In this document: positions 5,670-12,870 of the stretch, piece by piece
Layout: every line of letters begins with the position of its first letter
How positions within the stretch are numbered: position 1 is the stretch's first letter
DNA from: an uncultured Lachnospiraceae bacterium
GTDB taxonomy: Bacteria > Bacillota_A > Clostridia > Lachnospirales > Lachnospiraceae
Length of the DNA: 15,074 bases
Direction: 5' to 3'
Assembly (NCBI GenBank): GCA_910588595.1
Contig: CAJUQU010000074.1
Location: forward strand, 1 to 15,074
The notes under the pieces: model-generated
What the model saw: only the letters and a program-made list of their open reading frames with translations
Database searches by the model: none
Told to the model about the DNA's origin: nothing
Program-made: the position numbers and the translations under genes

Positions 5670-6278
5670 ATGAGTTTAGTACCATATGTCATAGAACAAA
5701 CAAGCCGGGGAGAGCGTTCATACGATATTTATTCAAGACTTCTGAAGGAGCGCATCATATTTTTGGGCGAGGAAGTGAACGAGACAACGGCGAGTCTCAC
5801 AGTAGCACAGCTGCTGTTTTTGGAGGCTGAGGATCCGGAGAAGGATATTCAGCTCTATATCAATAGTCCGGGAGGTTCTGTCACGGCAGGTATGGCGATC
5901 TACGATACTATGCGGTATATCAAGTGTGATGTGTCTACGATCTGTATCGGTATGGCAGCCAGCATGGGGGCATTTCTGCTTGCAGGAGGTACAAAGGGCA
6001 AGAGACTTGCACTTCCAAACGCGGAGATCATGATCCACCAGCCGCTTGGCGGAGCACAGGGGCAGGCGACAGAGATCGAGATCGCTGCAAAACATATACT
6101 GCGGACCAAGCAGAAATTGAACACCATCCTGGCGGAGAACTGTGGACAGCCATATGATGTGGTCGCGGCGGACACTGAGCGCGATAATTGGAAGTCGGCG
6201 GAGGAAGCGATGCAGTATGGTCTGATCGACAAAGTGATCACAGACAGGGCAGACGCGGCAGAGGACAAAGAGGATTGA
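5670..6278 (+). CDS. clpP: ATP-dependent Clp protease proteolytic subunit ClpP
   Basis: 202 residues, slightly longer than the roughly 195 usual because of an acidic C-terminal tail. The catalytic triad is visible: S98 in GMAASMGAF, H123 in MIHQPLGG, and D172 in ERDNW. The oxyanion and substrate-groove segment NSPGGSV lies at 65-71. ClpP forms a tetradecameric chamber that degrades proteins fed to it by ClpX or ClpC. It normally cleaves off its short N-terminal propeptide. The start ATG 5670 has GGAGGT (5657-5662) 7 nt upstream. Extending the frame to an ATG at 5595 would add a hydrophobic stretch, but that is encoded by the inverted repeat and is not real. clpX follows after 41 nt without a terminator, so the two subunits of the protease are almost certainly co-transcribed. 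Confidence 0.98.
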   Translation: MSLVPYVIEQTSRGERSYDIYSRLLKERIIFLGEEVNETTASLTVAQLLFLEAEDPEKDIQLYINSPGGSVTAGMAIYDTMRYIKCDVSTICIGMAASMGAFLLAGGTKGKRLALPNAEIMIHQPLGGAQGQATEIEIAAKHILRTKQKLNTILAENCGQPYDVVAADTERDNWKSAEEAMQYGLIDKVITDRADAAEDKED

Positions 6279-6306
6279 TTTTTATTTTAGAATGAATTAT
6301 GAGTAA

Positions 6307-6312
6307 AGGGAG
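6307..6312 (+). promoter_or_regulatory. Shine-Dalgarno site fixing the clpX start
   Basis: AGGGAG lies 7 nt before ATG 6320. The earlier in-frame ATG at 6299 has no such site, and 6320 gives the MAGKSTEGR-type N-terminus that runs straight into the zinc-binding domain. Confidence 0.7.
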
Positions 6313-6319
6313 AAAAAGG

Positions 6320-7588
6320 ATGGCTGGAAAAAGCACTGAGGGAAGGGTTAGATGCTCTTTCTGCAACAAAACACAGGATCAGGTGAGAAAGCTGATAGCA
6401 GGTCCATCCGGTGTTTATATCTGTGATGAGTGTGTAGATATCTGCGCAGATATTATTGAGGAGGAGTACGAGGAGGAGCAGATCGACGGCGGTTTCGAGA
6501 TCAACCTCTTAAAGCCTGTGGAGATCAAAGAGTTTCTTGACGAGTATGTGATCGGACAGGAAGAGGCCAAAAAGGTATTGTCTGTGGCAGTATACAATCA
6601 TTATAAACGTGTTATGGCTGAGAAAGATCTGGATGTGGAGCTTCAGAAGAGCAATATCATCATGATCGGCCCGACTGGTTCTGGTAAGACTTATCTGGCA
6701 CAGACGCTTGCGAAGATCATCAATGTTCCTTTCGCCATAGCTGATGCGACGACGCTCACGGAGGCAGGTTATGTGGGCGAGGATGTTGAGAATATCCTTT
6801 TGAAGCTTATTCAGGCAGCGGATTACGATATTGAGCGTGCTCAGTTTGGTATTATCTATATCGATGAGATTGACAAGATCACCAAGAAGAGTGAGAATGT
6901 CTCGATCACCAGAGATGTCTCCGGTGAGGGTGTACAGCAGGCGCTTTTGAAGATCGTCGAGGGTACAGTGGCAAGCGTGCCTCCTCAGGGTGGCAGAAAG
7001 CACCCGCATCAGGAATTGATACAGATCGATACGACGAATATTCTGTTTATCTGTGGCGGTGCTTTTGACGGGTTAGACAAGATCGTTGAAAATAGACTTG
7101 ACCGCAAGTCTATCGGTTTTAACAAAGATATCGCGGAGAAGACAACAAGGGATATCGGCGCGGTATTTAAAGAGGTAACACCACAGGATCTGACAAAATA
7201 TGGTCTGATCCCTGAGTTTGTCGGCAGGGTTCCGATCAATGTTTCGCTGGAAGGACTTGACAAGGACGCTCTTGTCAGGATCCTGAAAGAGCCAAAGAGT
7301 GCTCTGATCAAGCAGTATCAGAAGCTTTTTGAGTTCGACAATGTGAAGCTTACCTTTGAGCCGGATGCGATCGAAGCGATTGCTGAGAAAGCGCTGGAGA
7401 GAAAGACAGGAGCCAGAGGTCTGCGTTCCATCATGGAGAAGATCATGATGGATATCATGTATGAGATTCCCTCTGATGATACGATCGAGAGTTGTGTAGT
7501 CACGAAGGAATCCGTGGAAGGAACAAGTCAGCCTTTTGTAGTACATCGCGAAGCTATGCGCACAGAGCGTGAGAAAAAGGCGAGATAA
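6320..7588 (+). CDS. clpX: ATP-dependent unfoldase ClpX, regulatory subunit of ClpXP
   Basis: 422 residues, typical for ClpX. The N-terminal zinc-binding dimerisation domain has cysteines C12, C15, C35 and C38. The AAA+ module follows, with Walker A GPTGSGKT (117-124), pore-1 loop GYVGE (150-154), Walker B IIYIDE (178-183), RKH loop (226-228), the IGF tripeptide that docks into ClpP (265-267), and sensor-2 GARGLR (364-369). All functional elements appear intact. The hexamer recognises tagged or damaged substrates, unfolds them with ATP and threads them into ClpP. It is the second gene of a clpP-clpX pair. After it lies a GC-rich hairpin and then lon, so lon may be transcribed at a lower level by read-through. 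Confidence 0.98.
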   Translation: MAGKSTEGRVRCSFCNKTQDQVRKLIAGPSGVYICDECVDICADIIEEEYEEEQIDGGFEINLLKPVEIKEFLDEYVIGQEEAKKVLSVAVYNHYKRVMAEKDLDVELQKSNIIMIGPTGSGKTYLAQTLAKIINVPFAIADATTLTEAGYVGEDVENILLKLIQAADYDIERAQFGIIYIDEIDKITKKSENVSITRDVSGEGVQQALLKIVEGTVASVPPQGGRKHPHQELIQIDTTNILFICGGAFDGLDKIVENRLDRKSIGFNKDIAEKTTRDIGAVFKEVTPQDLTKYGLIPEFVGRVPINVSLEGLDKDALVRILKEPKSALIKQYQKLFEFDNVKLTFEPDAIEAIAEKALERKTGARGLRSIMEKIMMDIMYEIPSDDTIESCVVTKESVEGTSQPFVVHREAMRTEREKKAR

Positions 7589-7606
7589 ATAAATGGATTG
7601 AATTAT

Positions 7607-7636
7607 AAGCGCCGCCTCTGGAAAGGGCGGCGCTTT
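7607..7636 (+). terminator. GC-rich hairpin between clpX and lon, weak terminator or processing site
   Basis: AAGCGCCGCC (7607-7616) pairs perfectly with GGCGGCGCTT (7626-7635) around a 9-nt loop. Only three T follow (7634-7636, partly in the stem), so termination would be incomplete. The position suggests an attenuating terminator that tunes lon against clpPX. Confidence 0.65.
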
Positions 7637-7652
7637 ATGCACAGAGGCGTAT

Positions 7653-7660
7653 GGAGAGGA
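7653..7660 (+). promoter_or_regulatory. Shine-Dalgarno site fixing the lon start
   Basis: GGAGAGGA lies 8 nt before ATG 7669. The upstream in-frame ATG at 7651 overlaps this site and has only a weak GAGG 3 nt before it, so 7669 is the better start. Confidence 0.65.
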
Positions 7661-7668
7661 TTTTACAG

Positions 7669-10077
7669 ATGGAGCAGATAACAGCAGCATTACCTTTGGT
7701 GGCACTGCGGGGGTTGACGGTGGTGCCGAGTATGATCATACATTTTGATCTGAACAGAGATATGTCAAAAAAAGCGATCGAGCAGGCGCTGGGCGGGACA
7801 CAGAAAGTGCTGCTTGTGCCGCAGGTCGATCCGGAGGAAGAAAATCCGGGTGTTGATGGTTTATATAAAGTGTGCACGTTGGCAAGTATCAAGCAGGTCA
7901 CAAAACTGCCGAACAGTATCGACAGAGTCATGGTGGAAGCGGAGTCAAGGGCGCGAATCATAGACCTGGACGACAATGAGGGGCAGTTCTTCAGCGCATC
8001 GTACGAAGAAATTGATGATCAAAAGGTGCTCGAACAGTCTCAGGAGGAGGCACTGACACGCACACTCAGGGAAGTGTATGACACGTATGTCCGATTTTAC
8101 CCCAAAATCGGGAAAAGTCTGGAGAAGTATTTTAAGGACGGGAGCAGTCTGACAGTACTGATGAACCAGATCCTGATCAACACCCCTTTTTCATATGATC
8201 AGAAGCAGCAGATACTCGAGATTGAGGATATTGCTGAGCAGTGCGGTGAGCTTGTGGCACTGATCATGAACGAGGCGCAGATCGCTGAGATCCGCACACA
8301 GCTGGCGGTCAAGATCAGGGAGAAGATCGACAAGAATCAGAAAGATTATATTCTGCGCGAGCAGATGGAGTATATACAGGAAGAGCTTGGTGACAAGAAT
8401 CAATACTCCGATGTGAAACATTACGAGGAAGCGCTTGCGAAGCTGAAGGCAGATGCGGAAGTTAAGGAAAAGATCCAGAAGGAGATCAACCGGTTCAAGA
8501 CGATCATGGGCTCAAGCTCAGAGAGTGCCGTGGAGCGGGGATATATCGAGACGCTTCTGGAACTTCCGTGGAACAAGGCTTCGAAAGACAACAATGATAT
8601 AAACAGAGCGGAGGCGATCCTGGAGAGAGATCATTATGGGTTGGAGAAGGTAAAGGAGCGCATCGTCGAGTATCTGGCAGTGCGGTGTCTGACCAGCAAG
8701 GGAGAGACTCCGATCATGTGTTTGGTAGGACCGCCGGGAACTGGTAAGACTTCCATCGCTAAGTCGATCGCGGAGGCGCTGAACAAAAAGTATATCAGGA
8801 TCTGTCTGGGCGGCGTGCGCGATGAGGCGGAGATCAGGGGACACCGCAAGACTTATGTCGGGGCGATGCCGGGGAGGATTGCAAACGGTCTCAAACAGGC
8901 TGGGGTGAACAATCCGCTGATGCTGCTTGACGAGATCGATAAGGTCAGCAGCGACTACAAGGGAGATACCTCATCGGCACTTCTGGAGGTACTTGATCCG
9001 GAGCAGAACTGCCATTTCAGGGATCACTATGTGGAGCTGCCGATCGATCTGTCCAGGGTTTTGTTTATCGCGACTGCAAATGATGCAGGCAATATTCCAA
9101 GACCACTGCTCGACCGCATGGATATCATCGAGGTGACGAGCTACACGGCAAATGAGAAGTTTCATATAGCAAGGGAGCATCTGTGGGAGAAGCAGCTTGC
9201 GAAAAATGGTCTCAAGGAGGCGCAGCTGACGATCAGTGACAACGCAGTCAAGAGTATCATCGACCGCTACACGAAGGAGGCGGGTGTGCGAAATCTCGAG
9301 CGGAAGCTGGGGACTGTCTGCAGGAAAGCAGCGCTGGAGATATTGAAGGACAGAGGGGGAAAACCCAAAAAGCAGGTGCAGGACAAGTGCATCAAAGTGA
9401 ACAGCCAGAAACTTGAAAAATATCTCGGAAAGCCCAAATACAGCGTCGACATGGTAAATGAGAAGGACGATGTCGGAATTGTCAGGGGGCTTGCATGGAC
9501 GAGCGTGGGCGGCGATACACTGCAGATCGAAGTGAACATCATGCCCGGAAAGGGAGAGATCGAGCTGACCGGAAAGCTCGGCGATGTGATGAAGGAGTCC
9601 GCGATGACCGGAATCAGTTATATCAGGTCGATCGCTTCTAGATATAAGATCGATTCTGAGTTTTTTAAGGAGAATGATTTCCATCTACACATTCCCGAAG
9701 GGGCAGTTCCCAAGGATGGACCGTCGGCAGGGATTACGATGGCAACGGCAGTGTTGTCGGCGATCACCGACACACCTGTCAGGGCAAAGGTTGCCATGAC
9801 GGGCGAGATCACGCTGCGGGGAAGGGTGCTTCCGATCGGCGGGCTGAAAGAAAAGCTGCTGGCAGCAAAGACGGCAGGGATCACTACAGTTCTGGTACCA
9901 AAGGAGAATGAAAAGGATGTGGCAGAGATTTCAGGTGAGATCAAGTCGGGTATGCAGATCTGTCTTGTGAGCACTATGGATGAGGTGATACCGCTGGCGT
10001 TTGCTCAGGAGATCAAGATCAAAAAAACGAGGGGCGGAAACAAGAAGAAAACGGTAGCAGGAGAGCAGGAGAAATAA
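7669..10077 (+). CDS. lon: ATP-dependent protease Lon (LonA type)
   Basis: 802 residues, the normal size of LonA. An N-terminal substrate-binding domain (about 7-200) begins with LPLVALRGLTVVP. A long helical linker (about 200-300) follows. The AAA+ domain has Walker A GPPGTGKT (354-361) and Walker B LLDE (419-422). The C-terminal peptidase domain holds the Ser-Lys dyad S686 in KDGPSAG and K729 in GGLKEK. The cytosolic hexamer unfolds and degrades misfolded and regulatory proteins. The C-terminus ends in a basic tail with several lysines. Using ATG 7651 would add six residues. The gene is followed by engB after only 3 nt, so it heads a unit with engB, the ytvI-like gene and truA. No separate heat-shock operator (CIRCE or CtsR-like) was seen in front of it. 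Confidence 0.98.
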   Translation: MEQITAALPLVALRGLTVVPSMIIHFDLNRDMSKKAIEQALGGTQKVLLVPQVDPEEENPGVDGLYKVCTLASIKQVTKLPNSIDRVMVEAESRARIIDLDDNEGQFFSASYEEIDDQKVLEQSQEEALTRTLREVYDTYVRFYPKIGKSLEKYFKDGSSLTVLMNQILINTPFSYDQKQQILEIEDIAEQCGELVALIMNEAQIAEIRTQLAVKIREKIDKNQKDYILREQMEYIQEELGDKNQYSDVKHYEEALAKLKADAEVKEKIQKEINRFKTIMGSSSESAVERGYIETLLELPWNKASKDNNDINRAEAILERDHYGLEKVKERIVEYLAVRCLTSKGETPIMCLVGPPGTGKTSIAKSIAEALNKKYIRICLGGVRDEAEIRGHRKTYVGAMPGRIANGLKQAGVNNPLMLLDEIDKVSSDYKGDTSSALLEVLDPEQNCHFRDHYVELPIDLSRVLFIATANDAGNIPRPLLDRMDIIEVTSYTANEKFHIAREHLWEKQLAKNGLKEAQLTISDNAVKSIIDRYTKEAGVRNLERKLGTVCRKAALEILKDRGGKPKKQVQDKCIKVNSQKLEKYLGKPKYSVDMVNEKDDVGIVRGLAWTSVGGDTLQIEVNIMPGKGEIELTGKLGDVMKESAMTGISYIRSIASRYKIDSEFFKENDFHLHIPEGAVPKDGPSAGITMATAVLSAITDTPVRAKVAMTGEITLRGRVLPIGGLKEKLLAAKTAGITTVLVPKENEKDVAEISGEIKSGMQICLVSTMDEVIPLAFAQEIKIKKTRGGNKKKTVAGEQEK

Positions 10078-10080
10078 TAG

Positions 10081-10683
10081 ATGGTTATAAAAAATGTAAG
10101 CTTGGAAACAGTGATCGGTGTGACAAGCAAAGTACCTCAGAATGGTATGCCTGAAATTGCATTTGCCGGAAAGAGCAATGTGGGGAAATCCTCGCTGATC
10201 AACGCGCTCATGAACCGCAAATCGCTGGCGCGGACCAGCTCACAGCCGGGGAAGACGCAGACGATCAATTTTTATAATATCAACAACGAACTGTATTTTG
10301 TCGATCTTCCCGGGTATGGTTATGCGAAAGTCAGCCAGCAGGAAAAAGAGAAGTGGGGCAGGATGATCGAGCGGTATCTGCGCCAGTCACAGGTGTTGAA
10401 AGCAGTTTTCTTGCTGATCGATATCCGTCATGATCCCTCGGCAAATGATAAGATCATGTACGACTGGATCATCTCGAATGGTTATCACCCGATCGTCATC
10501 GCGACGAAAGCGGATAAGATCAACAGAAGTCAGCTGCAAAAGCAGATCAAGGCGGTAAAGCAGGGGCTTGGTGTTGACAAGGATACGATCGTGATACCGT
10601 TCTCCGCCCAGACGAAGCAAGGGCGGGATGAGATCTATGAGCTGATCGACAGCATGATGGGACAGCCGGAAGGAGAGGACTGA
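10081..10683 (+). CDS. engB: Ribosome biogenesis GTPase EngB (YsxC/YihA)
   Basis: 200 residues, the family length. GTPase motifs: G1 GKSNVGKSS (30-38), G2 threonines in GKTQT (57-61), G3 DLPG (75-78), G4 TKAD (142-145), and G5 SA (175-176). EngB takes part in late assembly of the large ribosomal subunit and is essential in many bacteria. The ATG lies 3 nt after the lon stop codon, with AGGAGA (10067-10072) at the end of lon as its ribosome binding site. The lon-engB neighbourhood is conserved in Firmicutes; in Bacillus ysxC also lies directly after lonA. This fits co-expression of protein quality control with ribosome assembly. Confidence 0.97.
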   Translation: MVIKNVSLETVIGVTSKVPQNGMPEIAFAGKSNVGKSSLINALMNRKSLARTSSQPGKTQTINFYNINNELYFVDLPGYGYAKVSQQEKEKWGRMIERYLRQSQVLKAVFLLIDIRHDPSANDKIMYDWIISNGYHPIVIATKADKINRSQLQKQIKAVKQGLGVDKDTIVIPFSAQTKQGRDEIYELIDSMMGQPEGED

Positions 10684-10685
10684 TT

Positions 10686-11873
10686 ATGGCGGGAAGAAGT
10701 GCTGGTAGAGAAAACCTTAAACTGATCGTCAACATTCTGATCTCGCTGGTCATATTGCTGCTTTGTATTTTTGTAGTACCAAAGTTGGTTCTGTTCTTTA
10801 TGCCGTTTGTGATCGGATGGGTCATATCATGTATTGCGAATCCGCTCGTGGTTTTTTTGGAGAGAAAGCTCAAGATCAAGAGAAAGGCGGGAACGGTCGT
10901 TGTCATCGTGTGTGTGATCGCGGCAGTGAGTGGGATCGGTTATGGTCTTGGCATCGTACTCTGGAGGCAGGTGTCCGGATTTGTGGAAGAGATTCCCGTG
11001 ATGTGGGAAGCTGTGAAACATGACTTTGACAATCTGGGAATGTGGATCAACCAGTACATTGGAGTGAGGGCGCCAAAGTTTGCCGATGCTCTGAATAATC
11101 TTGGAAATTCGATCGGTGAGATGATATCAGATCTGCCCAAAAGTTTGAATTTGAGTACATTTGAGGGAATGGGCAGTATGGTTGGAAATATAGCAAGTGT
11201 TATTATTTCGATCATCATGTGCATGCTGTCGGCTTATTTCTTTATCGCGGACAGGGAGTGGATCACTACGTTTGTCAACAAGATTCTGCCGGAAAATATC
11301 ACCCGCAAGTATGATGTATTTTCCTCAAGTCTGAAACAGGCGGTCGGTGGATACTTTAAGGCGCAGTTCCGCATTGAGATCTGGATGTATGTGCTGCTCA
11401 TGGTAGGTCTGACCGTGCTGAATGTGCGGTATAGCCTGCTGATCGCACTGCTGATGGCATTTCTTGATTTCCTGCCCTTTTTTGGCACGGGTATCGTGCT
11501 GGTTCCGTGGGCGGTTGTGACAGTCATCGGCGGCAACTATATCAGGGCGTTGGGTTTTCTGGTCATATGGGGCGCGGGACAACTGTTCCGACAGCTGATC
11601 CAGCCCAAGATCATGGGAGAGTCGATCGGTATGGAACCGATCCCGACGCTGTTTCTGCTCTTTATCGGATACAGGATCGCGGGTGTCGGCGGTATGCTGA
11701 TCGCAGTGCCGTTGGGGATCATCGTTGTCAATATGAATGAGGCAGGATTTTTTGATACACCGAAGTACAGTATCAAAATGCTGGTTCACAATATCAATGA
11801 TTTCAGACGGCTGGATGAGGATATGATCAAAAAACTCGAGGACGAGGAGCGGCAGGAGAACCGCGGAGAGTGA
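10686..11873 (+). CDS. ytvI: AI-2E/YtvI-family membrane protein, probably sporulation protein YtvI
   Basis: 395-residue polytopic membrane protein. Hydrophobic segments are seen near 13-31, 33-52, 70-92, 166-187, 231-249, 251-282, 285-305 and 320-350, with a large soluble loop at about 95-165. The motifs DFLPFFGTGIVLVPWA (261-276) and QPKIMGESIGMEPIPTLF (306-323) are typical of the AI-2E exporter/permease superfamily and closest to the YtvI sporulation subfamily. The molecular substrate is unknown; some relatives export small molecules or exchange ions. A spore role fits the SASP gene in this window. The highly charged C-terminal tail is probably cytoplasmic. AGGAGAGG (10671-10678) lies 7 nt before the ATG, which is 2 nt after the engB stop. 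Its stop overlaps the truA start as TGATG, so all three are translated as a unit. The superfamily is sure; the YtvI assignment is by recall of motifs. Confidence 0.85.
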   Translation: MAGRSAGRENLKLIVNILISLVILLLCIFVVPKLVLFFMPFVIGWVISCIANPLVVFLERKLKIKRKAGTVVVIVCVIAAVSGIGYGLGIVLWRQVSGFVEEIPVMWEAVKHDFDNLGMWINQYIGVRAPKFADALNNLGNSIGEMISDLPKSLNLSTFEGMGSMVGNIASVIISIIMCMLSAYFFIADREWITTFVNKILPENITRKYDVFSSSLKQAVGGYFKAQFRIEIWMYVLLMVGLTVLNVRYSLLIALLMAFLDFLPFFGTGIVLVPWAVVTVIGGNYIRALGFLVIWGAGQLFRQLIQPKIMGESIGMEPIPTLFLLFIGYRIAGVGGMLIAVPLGIIVVNMNEAGFFDTPKYSIKMLVHNINDFRRLDEDMIKKLEDEERQENRGE

Positions 11874-12625
11874 TGGATAGAATGCGGAATTTTAGGATTT
11901 TAGTGCAGTATGAGGGAACCCGCTATCTGGGGTGGCAGCGTCAGGATTCGACGGGAAATACCATACAGGGAAAATTGGAAGCGATCCTGGCGAAAATGAC
12001 AGGTCTTGATTTTGTGCAGGTCGATGGTTCCGGACGCACGGATGCGGGTGTCCACGCACTCGGACAGGTGGCAAATTTCAAGATTGACACAGGGATGTCA
12101 GCGCAGGAAGTGATGGATCATATCAATCAGTATCTTCCTGAGGACATTGGCGTGATATCGATCCAGGAGGTGCCGGAGCGGTTTCACAGCAGGCTTAACG
12201 CGAAAGGAAAGACCTATCGTTACCGCATATGGAATTCCAAACTTCCATGTGTGTTTGAGCGCAGATATGTGTACGAGATGCCTGATCGGCTCGATCTCGA
12301 TGCGATGCGGGCGGCGGCTTCCTATTTTGTGGGAAAGCACGATTTTAAAGCGTTCACTTCGAATAAAAAGAGCAAAAAATCCACAGTGCGAACGATCGAT
12401 GCGATCCGGCTGGAGAAGGTGGGCAATGAGATTGTCATCACTTACAGCGGTGACGGGTTTCTGTACCATATGGTACGGATCCTCACAGGTACGCTGATCG
12501 AAGTCGGGCTGGGGCAGAGAACACCGGAGTCGATGGCAAAACTGCTCGAAAACAATGCATCCAGAGATCTGTCAGGCGTATTGGTGCCTGCAAAAGGGTT
12601 ATGTCTGGTTGAAGTAAGGTATTAA
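11873..12625 (+). CDS. truA: tRNA pseudouridine(38-40) synthase TruA
   Basis: 250 residues. The catalytic motif GSGRTDAGVHA contains the nucleophilic aspartate D57. The N-terminus reads YEGTRYLGWQRQ (13-24) and the C-terminal half has GDGFLYHMVR, both characteristic of TruA. The enzyme isomerises uridines 38, 39 and 40 in the anticodon stem of many tRNAs, which supports decoding accuracy. ATG 11873 overlaps the TGA of the upstream gene (TGATG), which suggests translational coupling; GGAGAG at 11865-11870 is close. The alternative start ATG 11882 (MRNFRIL) is 11 nt from that site and gives the length of many homologues, so the first three residues are uncertain. No terminator is visible after the gene; a new promoter lies 45 nt downstream. 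Confidence 0.95.
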   Translation: MDRMRNFRILVQYEGTRYLGWQRQDSTGNTIQGKLEAILAKMTGLDFVQVDGSGRTDAGVHALGQVANFKIDTGMSAQEVMDHINQYLPEDIGVISIQEVPERFHSRLNAKGKTYRYRIWNSKLPCVFERRYVYEMPDRLDLDAMRAAASYFVGKHDFKAFTSNKKSKKSTVRTIDAIRLEKVGNEIVITYSGDGFLYHMVRILTGTLIEVGLGQRTPESMAKLLENNASRDLSGVLVPAKGLCLVEVRY

Positions 12626-12669
12626 ATGAATGCAATACGGATGTAGACAAAGGGCGAATAAAGAAAATC

Positions 12670-12698
12670 TTTACAAACCTCCAACAATTTATTACAAT
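12670..12698 (+). promoter_or_regulatory. Sigma-A promoter for glnS
   Basis: TTTACA (12670-12675), a 17-nt spacer and TACAAT (12693-12698) each match consensus at five of six positions. Transcription would begin near 12705, giving a leader of about 165 nt before the glnS start codon. This is the clearest two-element vegetative promoter in the window. Confidence 0.7.
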
Positions 12699-12745
12699 AA
12701 GAGATATTTGAACTAAGGAGCTGTGAAAAAATAACTTTTAAACAG

Positions 12746-12790
12746 TGCGCTGGATTTTTCTTCGAGAGTACCGCTCGAAAATCAGGCGCA
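12746..12790 (+). ncRNA. Structured leader hairpin upstream of glnS, class unknown
   Basis: TGCGC (12746-12750) pairs with GCGCA (12786-12790). A wobble and a G-A mismatch are followed by GATTTT (12753-12758) with AAAATC (12778-12783). An inner CGAG/CTCG stem (12763-12766 with 12774-12777) closes a 7-nt loop, with four bases bulged on the 5' side. No T run follows directly. The whole 12626-12870 gap holds this hairpin and the promoter before it, and no gene. The loop contains ACCG, slightly like the T-box core, but the T-box consensus is not met. Confidence 0.5.
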
Positions 12791-12870
12791 TAGTGGGTTA
12801 TGTAATTGATTCATTTTTTAACAGGTCCTAAATTTGATAGACACACTTTTGAAAAATGAAGGAGAAAGGT

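Noticed and set aside
8971..9684. 237-codon open frame on the minus strand inside lon, and a 207-codon one at 880-1503
   Set aside because: Both are antisense to intact conserved genes, lack recognisable domains and are explained by the codon bias of the + strand genes.
12763..12777. T-box core in the glnS leader, because of AGTACCGC
   Set aside because: The UGGNACCGCG consensus is incomplete, and no terminator hairpin with T run follows.
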